Shown here: in pieces, positions 11,640 through 24,964 of the stretch
How positions within the stretch are numbered: the stretch's first letter is position 1
How the letters are laid out: the number at the start of each line of letters is the position of its first letter
Assembly: GCA_028023455.1 (NCBI GenBank)
Contig: JAQFVV010000042.1
Span: 6,777,922 to 6,841,921, forward strand
Length of the DNA: 64,000 bases
Origin: Epiperipatus broadwayi
Taxonomy: Eukaryota; Onychophora; Udeonychophora; Euonychophora; Peripatidae
Direction: 5' to 3'
Notes under the pieces: generated by a model
What the model saw: only the letters and a program-made list of their open reading frames with translations
What the model was told of the DNA's origin: nothing
Databases searched by the model: none
Translations under genes and position numbers: made by a program

Positions 11640-12240
11640 AAAAACTCTTCATTTTGGAGTCTTTAATGCACATGTTAGTATTGAAAATAATAATATTGAT
11701 GCTAGAATTTCAAATGGTTTGTTATTGAATTTTGCACAACAGATATCACAATCACTTTGTTTAGCCAGACAAAAAACACTTTAAAAGAACATAGGCGCAT
11801 CGACACTCAAAACAATGGTATTGTTCACAATATGCAAGTGCACTTATAAATAGATTGTTGATAAATCATAAATTAGTAAACTTCAAGATTGAAACTGTAG
11901 CTCCATTAAAAGTAGATATCATTTTCATAAGAAAATTGATATTGGTTCTTTAAAAGATCTACTATATAAACTAAATTTCAAAAGCTATTAAACAATAAAC
12001 TGCTTACTTGGTTCTTCAAGACACATTACTGAAGCATGGAATTCTCTTAAGGAGTATTCCAAAAGATGTTAAAAGTAAGCAGAGAAAGTCAAATAATGTT
12101 TTTGAATATGTATGATTTTGGCCAGAGTGAAGATACTGGCAATTACAAAGCTGAATATCAAAAACAGATTGATTTGGCTCAAAAACTTATTAATATAAAA
12201 GCAGTAAAATTGATTTCTTGATGTGAGATGAATACACAGT
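11640..12240 (+). pseudogene. Decayed LINE endonuclease-region fragment
   Basis: Plus-strand frames contain FNAHVSIENNNIDARISNGLLLNFA, the GDFNAHxG...NGLLLxxF pattern of apurinic-endonuclease LINEs (Jockey/CR1-like), followed by interrupted linker-like sequence up to YKAEYQKQIDLAQKLINIK near 12150-12215. Multiple stops are present. It appears related to the LINE pieces at 19.95-24.5 kb. Confidence 0.55.
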
Positions 12241-12808
12241 CATACAGTATATGATCCTGAAATAATGAAGAAATTTTCCCACCATTCTTAGTAATGGGAT
12301 AATTTTTCAAAGCAATAATTAATTACATAATTTATATATTCATAATTTAAATATTCATATCAATTTTGTACAACTTTATAAACAAGCAACATTAATTCCC
12401 ACACCAGTTTAGCCACATGCAAAATATGTCAGCAGAATTATTTAAATAAATATTATTTTTCAGATGTTTGATATAACTTATTTTTTTACAGATTATGCTG
12501 TAGTATTACATCATTCCAGTTGCTGAAGATTTGTTGAAGCTATAGGAACAGACAAATCCTGTTGGATGTATCTTTTCTGTGATTTGACTGCCAGCATAAA
12601 TTGCCAAGTATCACTGCATATCACTTTTAAAACTTTTATTATGGGAATAATATTTTTACTATGTGATATTTTTAGATAAAATTATTAATCTATTTATTAA
12701 ACTGATTTAATTAATCACACTTTGAAATTCATTTAGAGCAGATATTATCTATGGCTCAGGAATATATATCTATATAAAATTAAAAACTAACTAACCTTAT
12801 ACTAGTAA

Positions 12809-13161
12809 TAAATAAAAAATACAAACCCATAAAACAATACAATACTAGATAAAAATCCAAACTTTACCAAAATCCTTACATGACCATGGTTTCATCTACT
12901 AAACAAAAAACTAACTTCCCTTTATATCAAAAGATAAAGATGTCTTTATAAGACATCTTTTGATATAAAGGGAAGTTGGTTTTTGAAATGAATTATAGGA
13001 AGGTTTGTTTGTTTTGTATATTATGTTGCTTCTTTAGTTTGATTTTCACTTGAGAAGGTTTATTTGTTTAATATATGAAACCATGGTCATGTAAGGATTT
13101 TGGTAAAGTTTGAATTTTTATCTAGTATTGTATTGTTTTATGGTTTTGTATTTTATATATT
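12809..13161. repeat. Palindromic MITE with a nested inner hairpin
   Basis: Arms of about 86 bp at 12809-12894 and 13075-13161 are near-perfect inverted copies (both include CTTACATGACCATGGTTTCAT or its complement). An inner hairpin of about 33-bp arms (12904-12936 with 12951-12985) lies between them. No coding capacity. Confidence 0.8.
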
Positions 13162-13164
13162 GTA

Positions 13165-15679
13165 ATAGTCAGATACGTTTATAACTAATCCTAAGAAATA
13201 AGCCATGATCACTAACTCCCATATCTGAATAACATCAAAGCATTACCACAAAAAAATGCAGCATTGAGCCTCATTACTTATACCTCCAGAATAATTTTCA
13301 TGTGATTACCATATCTGATGTTAGCATATATGTCCTTTTCTTATATCCCATGGGTCAGGGAGATACAAGTGACTCTTAAAACTAACAAATGCTAATTATG
13401 GTATACAAGAGCAAATGAGAGAGGTAATGGGTATATAGATTTATAAGTAACAATAAAAAAATAGAATAAGTACAATAACAGTTCACATGTTGCTGATATT
13501 AGGTCTAGATTTAAACCTAAGATTCTATTGTAAAACATACAAGAGGAATTATAGATTTTACATGTTTTAATAACCTCCAGAGTGGACATTCTACAATGAT
13601 TTAATTATTAATTACTTTTTAATTAAGCAGGGTGAAGCTGGGAGTATTTAGTTATATATATACTGAAATCACAACTGTTGATAAATGACCACCACTGACT
13701 TAGAATTATGACTGATGACACGATTGTAATATCAAACTTTAAAAATACATTTAGAAAATACTGAATGCAGTGCTTGATTATGCATAAATAGAACTATATT
13801 CAGTGATGACAGAGAGATGGGGTATGTCCACCTTGCAAAGTCATACCTAGAAATTTCATCGGATCAGAGGGTTATATGAAGCAGGAATAGATATCTGCTC
13901 ATACAACTGCTAATGAACTTCATTATCCTGCAGGAAAATTTATCTGCATGGCTAATAACACAAATAACAATAGCAAAAATTATCCAAGTATAAAAATAGA
14001 AAAGAGATATGTCTGTCTTGGTGTGACCATATCTAAAAAACAAAGCCAATTCATTTCTATGAAGCAAGAATTATCATATGATTGTAGAACTAAATATGAA
14101 TTAATAATATATATATATATAAATAACCCTGCAATGTAATTTATATAAGAAAGAGCAATAAGTAATTCTTAATTATTAAAGCCTGTAAATTATAATGATT
14201 ACTAAAAAAGAAAACAAGCATGAGTTGTCATATTATAAATTTGCACAAGCGGTCATATATCCCTTGCCTGGTGCATAATGCCTAATTGGCTCATTCAATA
14301 TAAATATTTAAAAACAATAAAAGATTCTAATAATCCCTGCTTAATTGAAGGTTCACCCTAATGATTGTTCTCACACATATTAAAAATACATTATATAATA
14401 ACCTGAGAGGTCTTGCAATTGAGATACATAATTATAAATAAACATTTACTTCAAATTGCCCTTAACTTGTCCAGGCTAATATAAATTAAATGACATATTT
14501 GTCCCTTTGAAAGATCTAAATTAACTTTATTTTTAATATTGTTTTTAAATTTAGTTCAACTTATATTTATTAAAAGACTGGTTTTCTGATTTTGATAATT
14601 GCAAGAAAAGTGTGATTTTAATTGAAACACTTGAATAATTATAAGGAAAAACAAAATCTTTGGGCCAGGTAAGGAAGGGGGATTGAAGCATCTCTGTGCT
14701 TTAGTAATTAACTTTATTTTATGAGGGAGGGGGATTTTAGGAAATTAAGAAATGAAATCATATTTACAAATTAGTCCTTCATCATCCAATTGCTCAAATA
14801 TTAAATATAGCACAGATATATGACTTAAGAATGACAACAAATGGCAATATATTTGGTCATTCTTAAATAATTACTTAATACACCTATAATTATAACAAAA
14901 AGTGTAAAGTAACACATAATATTAAAGAAAAATATAACACATACAAAAAAAAAAGCCAAAGGTAAGCATCAAATTATATGAGTTGTGTACATTTTACCAG
15001 TCTTTCAGGATTTCAGAGATCTTATGGCATAAGTTCAATATTTCTACAATTAGTGAAGGGTTTTTAAAACATGGCAAGGTATGAAGAGCAGCATGCAGAT
15101 ATAAAGATGCACAGCTTTCATGGTGCAATTTACATTAACTTAGTCTTGATGGCCTTTTTCCAGATATTGATAGTTAATTGTTTATTATGGAGATGTGATT
15201 TTTCAGAATAGCATACAAGGTGACGTAATTGATTAGGTAGCTTATTTCTTGAATGAAGGCATGGCAGGTTGAATACATATATGATGGCAGATGAGCATAT
15301 AGGTACAACAGGTTAGCAGATTTAAGATGGCTAGCCATTCACAGACTATTGGGATTCCAAATCACGTTCCCCTGGTATGGCAAAGGAGAAATGGACACAA
15401 GATTTTACTCGTAGGTTATCATTATATGTAGCTTCTAGCAGCCGAATGATTAATGAATTGCTTAAGAATAACTTTGTGGAATGACTCTTGTTGATGATCT
15501 TGAAGAATTTTTCTCAAAAGACTTTGATTACATATTTCCATAGGTATTTATACTATTTTTCAACAAAAGGCATTCAGATTAGTTTTAATTAAAAATATTT
15601 CTGCTGATAATAATTTTGATCGACTTATCAAAAATTTAATCCTTTTTATTGATTTGTAAAATTTTCCAAATTCTGAATA
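13165..15679. other. No gene recognised
   Basis: AT-rich DNA. Short open frames at 13392-13589 (-) and 13864-14067 (-) have no recognisable family features, and they overlap one another's complements or contain low-complexity composition. I see no functional feature in this stretch. Confidence 0.5.
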
Positions 15680-15887
15680 CCTTTTATCTACTTGCATTTA
15701 TGGTAATTAAGCATCAATCAACACCTTTTTACCATAAGACCAAAAATTGTAAACATCTTTTAAATAGAAAATAAGACAATTATCCTTTTATCTACTTGCA
15801 TTTATGGTAATTAAGCATCAATCAACACCTTTTTACCATAAGACCAAAAATTGTAAACATCTTTTAAATAGAAAATAAGACAATTAT
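15680..15887. repeat. Perfect 104-bp tandem duplication
   Basis: Positions 15680-15783 are repeated, by eye without a mismatch, at 15784-15887 (unit starts CCTTTTATCTACTTGCATTT). Identity this complete implies a recent duplication or an assembly artefact. Confidence 0.9.
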
Positions 15888-16658
15888 TTTACTTTTTATT
15901 AATTAGATAAGGCTTCAATAATAATTATAAATGTACCTATGCCTTGTAATTAAGCTATTTTACAAATTTTATTATATCTAACGTTAAGGAATTTTAAATA
16001 GCCTAAATTGAGTTACTTAATTGTTTTTATGAGAATGTTTTAAAATCTGTTATACAAAAATATATGTTTAAACATCTTCCCTTTACAAATTTATAAAAAT
16101 CTAGTATTAAAGAAAATTAAATAGATTTACTTTAAATTACTTAATTATCTAATCTTTTAACGATTTTTCTAGATTTTGTAAATCTAAGCTAATTGTTTCT
16201 GAGCCTTTCTACACGTATATACACAAGCCTGCATTCCCTTTTTATAAACCTTTAATAAATTTTTGAATAAACTAAATTTTTATTTTCTCAAGAACAGAGT
16301 TTAAAATATATAAATACAAAGTGGCAAGAAGCATATATATATATGATTAATAACTCTCACTTTAAAAATAAAAATTGTTGGGTCTATTTTTGGTTTCACA
16401 AGTAAATTTGTTTTTTTCATTTCAAACTGTTTAATTTTAGAAAGTTTGAAGTTTAAATCTTTTTTTATTTGCATTTAAATGAAAAGTTATTTTTAAAAAA
16501 AGGCAATTGAAATAATAGATTTAGTATTATAGGAAATTAAAATAATTGTGACATTTGTAAAAGAATGTGTAGATATTTATTTAAAAGAGGATACAAGATT
16601 TAAAATTTAATAAATTTACATAGAAATTATTTAAGTTATTTATTATTATTATTGTTGG

Positions 16659-16943
16659 TACTTTCAACTTATGCCTCATGTGACCACAAGAGGCACCTGT
16701 TTCCGTGTCAACCACAGAAATATTCAGAATAGGGGGCCAAAAGCAGTGATGCAAGCTCTAGCTGCTATGTGGTGGTGTTCACCATGTGTATGCCCAGGAA
16801 CCTTATGCCAAGTAGCTACCAGCACTACTGTATTTGGTGGTGCTGGAGCTTGCATCGCTGCTTTTGGGTCTCCTACTCTGAATATTTGTGGTTGACACAG
16901 AAACAGCGCCTCTTGCGGCCACATGGGGCATAAGTTGAAAGTA
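16659..16943. repeat. GC-richer palindromic MITE
   Basis: Arms of about 100 bp at 16659-16760 and 16843-16943 are inverted copies (starts TACTTTCAACTTATGCC, ends GGCATAAGTTGAAAGTA). The ~80-bp centre is also partly self-complementary. Its base composition is far less AT-rich than the flanks. Both open frames inside it (16671-16895 plus and 16724-16924 minus) are products of the palindrome, not genes. Confidence 0.85.
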
Positions 16944-17312
16944 CTTTATTGTCAAATATAAAGTTAATGAATGCAATGTTTGTTCAAAAACAAGTACACA
17001 AGGTGTGTGTGGGGGTATCTAAAGACAACAATAGAATTTTATTTTGGCATTGTGCGGTTCCTAGGATAATTACTCGAGCTAACTGTAATGATTTGGATAT
17101 CATTAGATTTAACAATGGGATGTTGTTTACCCTTAAAAAAAGAAAATCTTATTTACTTGTCAATAAATTTTTGATACAACTAAATAATAAATAGTAATAA
17201 AGTTAACAGCCAAGATGATTGGTTAAATAATATAGTTTACATATATCATTTGCTAAATCAAGTTTCTGAAGATGGCTTATTAATATTTCTGAAAATTTAC
17301 AACCACCTATGG

Positions 17313-17728
17313 CAGAGGTTCGTGGAGGGTCACATCAGGGCCACTTTGTGAAAGCAAAGGTTAGCGGAGGGTCGCACCTTTTTTTCATGACCCAATAAAC
17401 ACACTGCTTTATTCCCTGTATTAGCAAAGAAATATTTGTTTGTCCATCCTTCATTAAACTAGTTTCACTAAAGTTGGAAATGTATATATTTGCTAATGCA
17501 AAGACAAAATTGAAATTAACCAGATCAACTGAAAAACACTGCACATCATATCTACACTGCGTATCTGTATTGACATGGCCATCCTAGTGGAAAATACGAG
17601 ACGAATCTTCAGTTGCACACAGGAAGGAAATCTCAGTTCAAGGTGGATTTTTCTGATTGTCTTGGCGGGATGCATTAAAACTCTTGGTGGGCACATGTGA
17701 CCCTTGGGCCGCTATTTGCCCAACCCTG
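17313..17728. repeat. hAT-like non-autonomous element
   Basis: Ends CAGAGGTT and AACCCTG are of the hAT type. Both ends carry related sub-terminal words (GGAGGGTCACAT and ATGTGACCC). The flanks ACCTATGG and ACTATGGT resemble an 8-bp duplication with one indel. No transposase frame is present. Confidence 0.65.
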
Positions 17729-18515
17729 ACTATGGTTATCTCCAAAACAAGTTTTCATGAACAATAGACTATTTATCTATAGAACTTTTTAAAAAATTCA
17801 ATGAGGATTTTCTTTTATAATCTTCACCTTTTCTAATTTGTCAATAACAATGCCAGGAAACACTGAAAATCAAATTGGAACTAAATTTTGAATCTAGGAC
17901 TTTTGCTTAAAAAAAAATTAAAGACATTATTATTATCATTATTAATAATTTTTTCTTAGCTCCCAAAAAAGACCTTATAAGAATAGAGTAATATTTCAAA
18001 TGTATATTTTTTATAACGTCTTTGCAAACATCAAATATATATCATTTAGGTGTGAATGGTTTAATTTAATGCGATTATAATTCAATACTTAGCAAAGGTT
18101 ATATATTGACTATTAAAAAAATTGTTACTATTAACTTTGTCTCATAAATGCATCAATCATAGGTAAAGGATTGTTTTGATACTTTATGCGTCATTAAGGA
18201 TACAGATAATCTAAGTATGGGTTAGCAAGTTTAATTTGTTATATGTATAATTTTAAATATGGCTTTCTTATACCTTAGTGTTATTATACACCAAAATGTC
18301 TTTATGTAAGATGGTAAATTCCTCTTATGGTAAAGTTATTTTATATGAAAAGTGATGAATTCTTTTCATTGTGTAGTTATGAGATAGATGCTTCTTATTA
18401 TGTAATGATTAAGTATGTGCATATATATATAGTGATATGTTCATTTTATTTTCACCACTTTGTTGAATAAGCCATCAATTGTGACTTAATAAGTTCACTC
18501 AGAAGTTTCATATAT

Positions 18516-18766
18516 CACATGACGCCCACTTCTTATGCTTAGTTATAACTGTTTTAAAACTGGCAAAACTCACTATACGTATTGTCACACACAGCAAACT
18601 AGAGTAATCAATGGATGCTGATGACGGCCATGAGCCAGAAACTAGTCTGGGGATATTGGATGAGTAGGCAATATATGGCGATTTTATACACAAGCCTTCT
18701 GGCATCCATTGATTACTCTAGCTTGCTGTGTGTGGCAATATGTATAGTGAGTTTTGCCTGTTTTAA
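18516..18766. repeat. FB-1 inverted-dimer repeat with 13-bp TSD
   Basis: The direct repeat AAGTTTCATATAT flanks it exactly at 18503-18515 and 18767-18779. Left arm (CACTATACGTATTGTCACACACAGC) and right arm (GCTGTGTGTGGCAATATGTATAGTG) are complements of the same sequence variant. The plus strand at 18618-18653 keeps the hammerhead core (CUGAUGA, stem II GGC/GCC, GAAAC, UA, GUC, UGGGGA). However, the sequence before it is the palindrome arm, not UCCUCA, so the compact stem I is lost. Confidence 0.85.
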
Positions 18767-19949
18767 AAGTTTCATATATTGTATATAAGTAGATAACTTG
18801 TATGTGTTGGGATAGACATTAGTTGTTTAAAAAAAAACTTTTACCTGTGAAATATGTTTATAAATCATAATTGATTTTATTATTAAATAATTACAATATT
18901 TTTCATAACTCTTCTTAAGAACACTTTTTACATTACAGAAAACACCTCTTTTTAATATCAATAGAATTGTTGCAGTTTGAATTTTTTTAATGGTTTAAAA
19001 TTTGTAATAACTCCAATGAAAACATTTTTTATTGTTATTACTGTGAAGTCACTTAAATGTAAATAAAAGATATACTTTATTAAATTTGATTTTCATATTT
19101 TTCTTTAGTCATAAGACTGACACTTATCATTTTCACTGATTTTATGGTCACACATATCAGAGTTGCTAAGATATTTATGATATTTATCCTAAGACCTAAA
19201 ACACAAATACTTTTTTTTGCTTAATTATATTAAATTGCCATTAGCTAACATAACATTATGATATAAAAAGGAAAAGTATGCTTACTTATTTATTTTAAAT
19301 ATATTTTGAAATCAATAAAATGACCTTTGATTTTGATGTTTATTCCCTTTAGTAGAAAGTCTTAGAGATTAAAATACATTTTATCTTTTATAAGTTTAGC
19401 TAGTGTTGAAGCGAGACATTTCAATGTGAGTAACAAACTCTCTCCTGTCCAATCTCATTTCATTTTATATACTGTTAGTTTTTGGTGCCCAATATGGGGA
19501 GTATTAAATAAGAAAAGCAACCCTCATTCCCCATTATTCAACTAACTTTATTGCATCGATCATTTCCCAGCAATGAAATACTTTATTTTTAGCTTATTAA
19601 AAGCAGCATCATGTTAAAATCTGAATTCTAAGTCCAGCTTTCTGCTTATAAAACTAATAAGAAGTTTACATTCTCAAGTTAATAACCACCCAAGCTAAAA
19701 ATAGCTGAGAATCTTTATTCCATTATGATTGATAAATAACTTGTTTCTTGAACATTACTTATTAAACCAGTCTTTATATGTTGCATTCAAAACATTAAGC
19801 ACATCCAGTAATTCATGTGATGAACTTCCAAAAGTAGTACAAGCAGCAGAATACTGTAAATTCAAAATCTAAGATGAAGTTATTGTTTTCATTTTTAATT
19901 GATTCAAATTTCACCATTCAACCTGTACCATAACTTGATTTAAATATAG

Positions 19950-21160
19950 TTCCAATATCAAATCATCAAAATTGAAAACAATGTTTAAACAAGTACACAT
20001 CTTTATTTAACCTGTTTTCATTGCAAATGCTTGATTTTTTTGTCATTTCATTATGTAGAATCTTTATAATATAAATAAATTTGGGTGGACAACCAATTTT
20101 AAACAATGTCTTAGATTTGTTCAAATAAGTCAAGTGTCTTGACCAAATCAATAAAAGCAATATATAAATTATTTTGTCATGAGACTTTCTTGCATTTGCC
20201 TTGCAATAAAACTTGTCTATACTACTTCCTGTTTCTCTAAAACTAGTGAATTTCTAGTAGCCGTTCATGTATGACTGACAGCAACATACTCAACAAAATC
20301 ATTATCAGTACCTTTGCTGTAGTGGATAATAATATTCCACAATAATTACTGCAGTTTTGTCTATTTCCTTTATTTTTTTAAAATGTCATAATAGACACAT
20401 CCTTAAGATCAGATGTCACATCATAAGTACTTATATTCCTAAACAAATTCCAATATTTTTGAAGCTAACGTATAACCAATATATTTTAAAACTCATGGTA
20501 TTTTATCAGGATCTGCAGCTTTCCTATTTTTTAAGATTAGAAAAAATTGTTTTGACTGAGTAGATAAAATGAATATATTGCAAAAAGTCATTTCAATTCT
20601 TGTATCATTGTTCAAAAGATGATCAAAATATTCCTTATGCCTGTTCAAAATATTGTTACTATCATATGAGAATTGTTGATTTAATAGGATCATAATATTG
20701 ATTCTCAGATCTATATGTTATTTTCAGAACAACAAAAAAGATCTAGTAATTATGATCACTAAATGTGTTTTTTCTGCTGTTTTAATCCACCAATCATTTT
20801 TAAATTGTGATATTGTTTCTCAGATCTATATATTGCTTTCAGAACATCAAAAAAAGAAATGTCTCCTTCCAAATTTTAATCCATCAATCATTTTATAAAC
20901 ATTTTGTCAATTATTGAACTTCTGCCCTCAAATCTCTATATTTATCAAGAAGTTCCATATATAATTCATTATACTGCTAAGCAGAAAATACAATGTTTCT
21001 TTAATCAAATCATTAATAAATCATTGTCAGAAAGTTAATGTTGTTTTCTTTTTAGTGAATTCAAGAACAAATTTACTTTATCCACAACATACCTTTTAAA
21101 AGAATTCCATACCTCAGTACAATACTGAAGATTAAAATTATCACTTTTAATAACCAATAA
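19950..21160 (-). pseudogene. Decayed LINE reverse transcriptase fragment
   Basis: Minus-strand frames read ILNRHKEYFDHLLNNDTRIE and ILKNRKAADPDKIP near 20660-20495, the pre-RT and RT-1 region. Near 20110-20040 they read KIGCPPKFIYIIKILHNEM, the RT block after the catalytic-domain start. The order on the minus strand is correct for a non-LTR element, but stops and gaps are frequent. The endonuclease part of probably the same insertion lies at 23.94-24.5 kb, beyond the hAT relic. Confidence 0.7.
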
Positions 21161-21344
21161 AATTTAATTTATATGGTAGATACTTCTAAAGAATGAATGT
21201 TAATTTCCTTGTGAATATGATTGGAATAAGATCTTTTTAAAACAACTAATATTTTAAACTTGAAGCTTACTAGTCTATGATTCATCCAACAATAGAGTGA
21301 CCAGACATCCCATTTTTTCAGGTTTTGTTCCTGTTTTAGGTTAG

Positions 21345-21498
21345 ATGTCCCAGTGTCCCAAAATGTTTTTTTGAGACTGTTGTATGTCCCAATTTTCAAA
21401 TACTCATAATTATTATTTGTCTGTCCCAGTGTCCCAAAATGTTTTGTTGAGACTGTTGTATGTCCCAATTTTCAAATACTCATAATTATTATTTGTCT
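21345..21498. repeat. 77-bp tandem repeat in the 5' part of the hAT element
   Basis: Two near-identical copies start TGTCCCAGTGTCCCAAAATG at 21345 and 21422. They lie just upstream of the hAT coding remnant and downstream of GTGACCAGACATCCC at about 21298, which may mark the hAT end. Confidence 0.8.
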
Positions 21499-21818
21499 TA
21501 CATAAATAATTCATAGAAAAATGAGTTTCTTGACCCTCAATGTCTATTTCAGTCTCTATAGTAATATTATAAAATCTTCTGGCAAATTCCAACATCAAAA
21601 CAAAGATTGCTAATATTTTATATGGCCAGATTCTCAAGCTATATACATTCTCATGGCCTTCCTTGCCTTGGAACATGTGCAATTGGATTTTTGTAGGCTA
21701 AAATTAAACTAGCTTGCACCTGCTTCGATTGACAGTATAGTTTTGCTAGTTCGTTGATATTAATTTTCTGCAGTGATAAAATTGACAGGAATATTAATAA
21801 CCCAAAACAACAGACAAC

Positions 21819-23510
21819 ATGCCAAAGAGGAAGTGTATTTATAATGATGAATATACTCAGGAATGGAGTTTTGTATAAAAGGATGCAATGATTATGAAAC
21901 AAAATATGAATTGTGTAATGTTTACATTAGTGTTTGACATAGTGGCAAATCTGACATAAAAGCTCATATAAACAGCCAGAAACACAAAATACATTTCTCA
22001 GGGGTATCAATAACAAAAAACTAAACAAAAATGGACAATGCAAAAGGAAACAGCATTGCAGCAATTGAATTAACAATAGCATATTATATTGTCCAGCAGC
22101 ACCAATCATTTTGGTCAGTGGAGTGTGTTAATAAATTAAGATTTTTCGAACTTGAAGATTAAAACTACCATGTTAATTATGCAAGTATTAGAACCGCCCT
22201 GCGAACAACTTAAAAGTGATTTAACCAATGCTAAGTTCTTCAGTATACCCACAGATGCAAGTAATCATAATGACACAAAAATGTCCCCCTTGATTATATG
22301 TTATTATTCCAAAGAAAACGGAATTCATGTAAAGTTATTTAAAATTTATAATTTATCGAATAAGACATCACATGCTATTTATAATTTAATAGTAGATAGT
22401 TTCAAAGAATTTAATATTGATTCCAGCAAATGTATTGCATATGGAGTTGAGAACACTAATGCAAATTTTGGCAGATGGAATAGAAAAGGAACAAATAATG
22501 TATTTTTTAAATTGTGTGAAAATATTAACAAAAATTTAATGGATGTGGGTTATACTGGTCACATTTTGCATAACGCTGTGCAATCTGGTACTGAATAGCT
22601 ACCATGTGATATTGAAGTCAGTGCAGTAAAAAAAATTTCCAATTTTTCCATATATACAGTCTGAACAGAAAAGTTAAAAGAATTTTGCGATTTCATACAT
22701 ATAGAATATTCAATTCTAGTTTCACACTCTAAAACTAGATAGTTAAGTTTGTGTAAATCGATTTTAAAAAAATTGCTGAATTGTATGATGGACTGAAATC
22801 TTATTTTTATCTGAAGAGTAGATACTGATAATTTTACGATTTTTTCAAATTCTTAAAATTGAGAAGAAGAATATAACCATAATAAAAGTAATAAAAATAA
22901 TATATGAAACAATTCAAGTGATGAAAACATGTATTGAAAATAAATTTATTGCACACTTTGTTGAACAAATGTTTTTAAAAACTGATTTGTCAGAGACAGA
23001 AAGAAACTCATTCAAAGAAGATGACCAAGAGCTATATAAAACATATTTAGAAAAAAACTACTTCAAATTTTAGCAAATTTACATATTTTAGCTGAATGGA
23101 TTTAAAAGAAATACCAACATGGAATGATATACTCTACACCGGTATTGGTTTAAATAAGATTGGTATACCCATCAAATGATAATCTATTAATAGATCATTT
23201 CAAAGAAAAATTTTTTTGTCGCGAACAAACTCGAAAACAATGAAATTGTTTGGCTTAAAAATTCATGCTGCAAAAATTGGTCAAAATTCTTTACATCTGT
23301 AAAATTTACTGTACAAGTACTATCTAAAATTGAAACAATATGGCAATATTATTTTGCGTGCCTGCTCATAACACATGTGGAATTAATTTTTTTTTTTAAT
23401 AAGTAGTCAATGGATGAAGGAAAGAAATAGAATAGATTTGAAAACTCTAAATTGCATAACATTATGCAACTATAATCTGAAAATAAGCTGTGTTGAATTA
23501 AGTTACTACA
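21819..23510 (+). pseudogene. hAT-superfamily transposase relic
   Basis: The homology starts at MPKRKC (21819). It runs through a BED-type zinc finger split by frameshifts (LCNVYISV...SDIKAHINSQKH, about 21910-21990) into an intact 148-codon stretch at 22152-22598. That stretch contains FFSIPTDASNHNDTK and NANFGRWNRKGTNNVFFKL, then VGYTGHILHNAVQ, the hAT catalytic-core pattern (first Asp in TDASN; AHILHN). Beyond it, stops accumulate, but the C-terminal dimerisation region is still visible near 23360-23500 (WMKERNRIDLKTL, SCVEL). It appears inserted between parts of a minus-strand LINE. It is not a host gene. Confidence 0.8.
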
Positions 23511-23929
23511 TTAGAGGCAATAAAAGCCTATTATAACTTGTAAGCAACAGCTTGAAATATAAGAAAAAATAATATGTATTTTAATAGGTGAAAAAAATTT
23601 TTTTTTAATTTATTATTCAGTTCCTTTCTTAAGCGAAGTGTTCTGTTACAATATAAAGACATCAGTCCCATATGTTGTTTGTTGTACCACGTGTGTAGAG
23701 AACATTGTGACTCTCAAGTAGAATCCTGGCATAGGCTACATTACTAGGATTCCAGATACTGGGCCATAAAAATGATTGGTCATCATGTACCCAATTTTTG
23801 ATTGAACTGGTCTGTTCACCCTATCTAACAATCTATACTTATAGGTGTATGCATATTCTGAATTTCTCTTGTTTTCTAACTCCTAATTCTAACATAATCT
23901 ATTAAAAGCCATTGCTTTGAGAATGGATG

Positions 23930-24500
23930 CATCAATGTTTTTTTATAAAGATCGTTCTGCCTAAACAAAGAATTTCTGATAATCAAATCCATGTGTTGTG
24001 CAAAAGTTCCATAACAACAGCACCAATATCATTATGTCTAAAAATATCATTATGACTAAAAATTTTGGTCAAAGTCTACTATTTTTACCAACATATGCAT
24101 TAAAGTCTCCAAGAAGAAAAAACAATCTTTTAATGATATTGCTTAACACTAAACAAAAATAAATGCTTTTTTCCCCTGGATTTTCTGAATCCAATATTGG
24201 AGGATAAGCTACTAATAAAATGAGCAATAGTCCCATTGTGCAAGAACAATTTATCACACCATAAGCCGTTCATTGATACAATGAAGAATTCCAAAAAATA
24301 GATAAATTAGATTTACAGCAAGCTCAGCACCATTCTTTCTCATTTCTTTTACTGATCTGTCTACCAAAAAAACAACAACTTGTAGTTATCCACCTATTCT
24401 ATTAAATGTTCATCATCTGGAAGAAAAGTTTCATTAACAGCATTATACTGGCCTTAGATTTTGATAGTTTCTTTGCCGCCAGTGCTGTCCTCTATTTTGG
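23930..24500 (-). pseudogene. Decayed LINE endonuclease fragment
   Basis: On the minus strand, LFFLLGDFNAYVGKN (about 24130-24085) is the GDFNAxVG motif of LINE AP-endonucleases. Upstream frames contain further weak endonuclease-like text. Strand, spacing and family are compatible with this being the 5' half of the LINE whose RT lies at 19.95-21.16 kb, with the hAT element inserted between them. Confidence 0.6.
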
Positions 24501-24964
24501 TCATATATTCACACTTTTCACATGGCTGTTATGTACAAAAAAAAATTATTTAGATTAATCTTTCCATTACTATTAGACATTATTTCTATCATTCTAATAA
24601 ATAATCTACCAGGCATGATAAACTAGTCAAGAGTATATGAGACAGGCCTCTTCCATGGTAGGCAGAGGAATTCTAAATAAGATTGCTTAAACTTATAATC
24701 TTTGCCAGCTTAATCTTGTTTCAAATCCAATTCTAACCTGATTCATTAGTGATTATTCTGCCTCAAGCAAAGATTGCAATTAAGGATTGCCAGCCGAATA
24801 ATCCTGTTCCCATCATTACTTTTTTAATTCTCAAGGTTTTGAGTGAAAAAAATCAAACAACAGAATTGGAGTGCAGAAAGATAATCGATAGCAGAAAGAA
24901 TCATGACACAGAGTCCTATACTAACTTAAAGAAATAAGAGAGACAGAAAATAATGTTTGTATTT

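Noticed and set aside
16671-16924. Small cysteine-rich ORFs on both strands
   Set aside because: They are mirror products of a palindromic MITE and have nearly the same residues in reverse context; no independent support.
22152-22598. Host ZBED-like gene
   Set aside because: It is the only intact piece of a longer hAT transposase with stops and frameshifts on both sides, so it is treated as a transposon relic.
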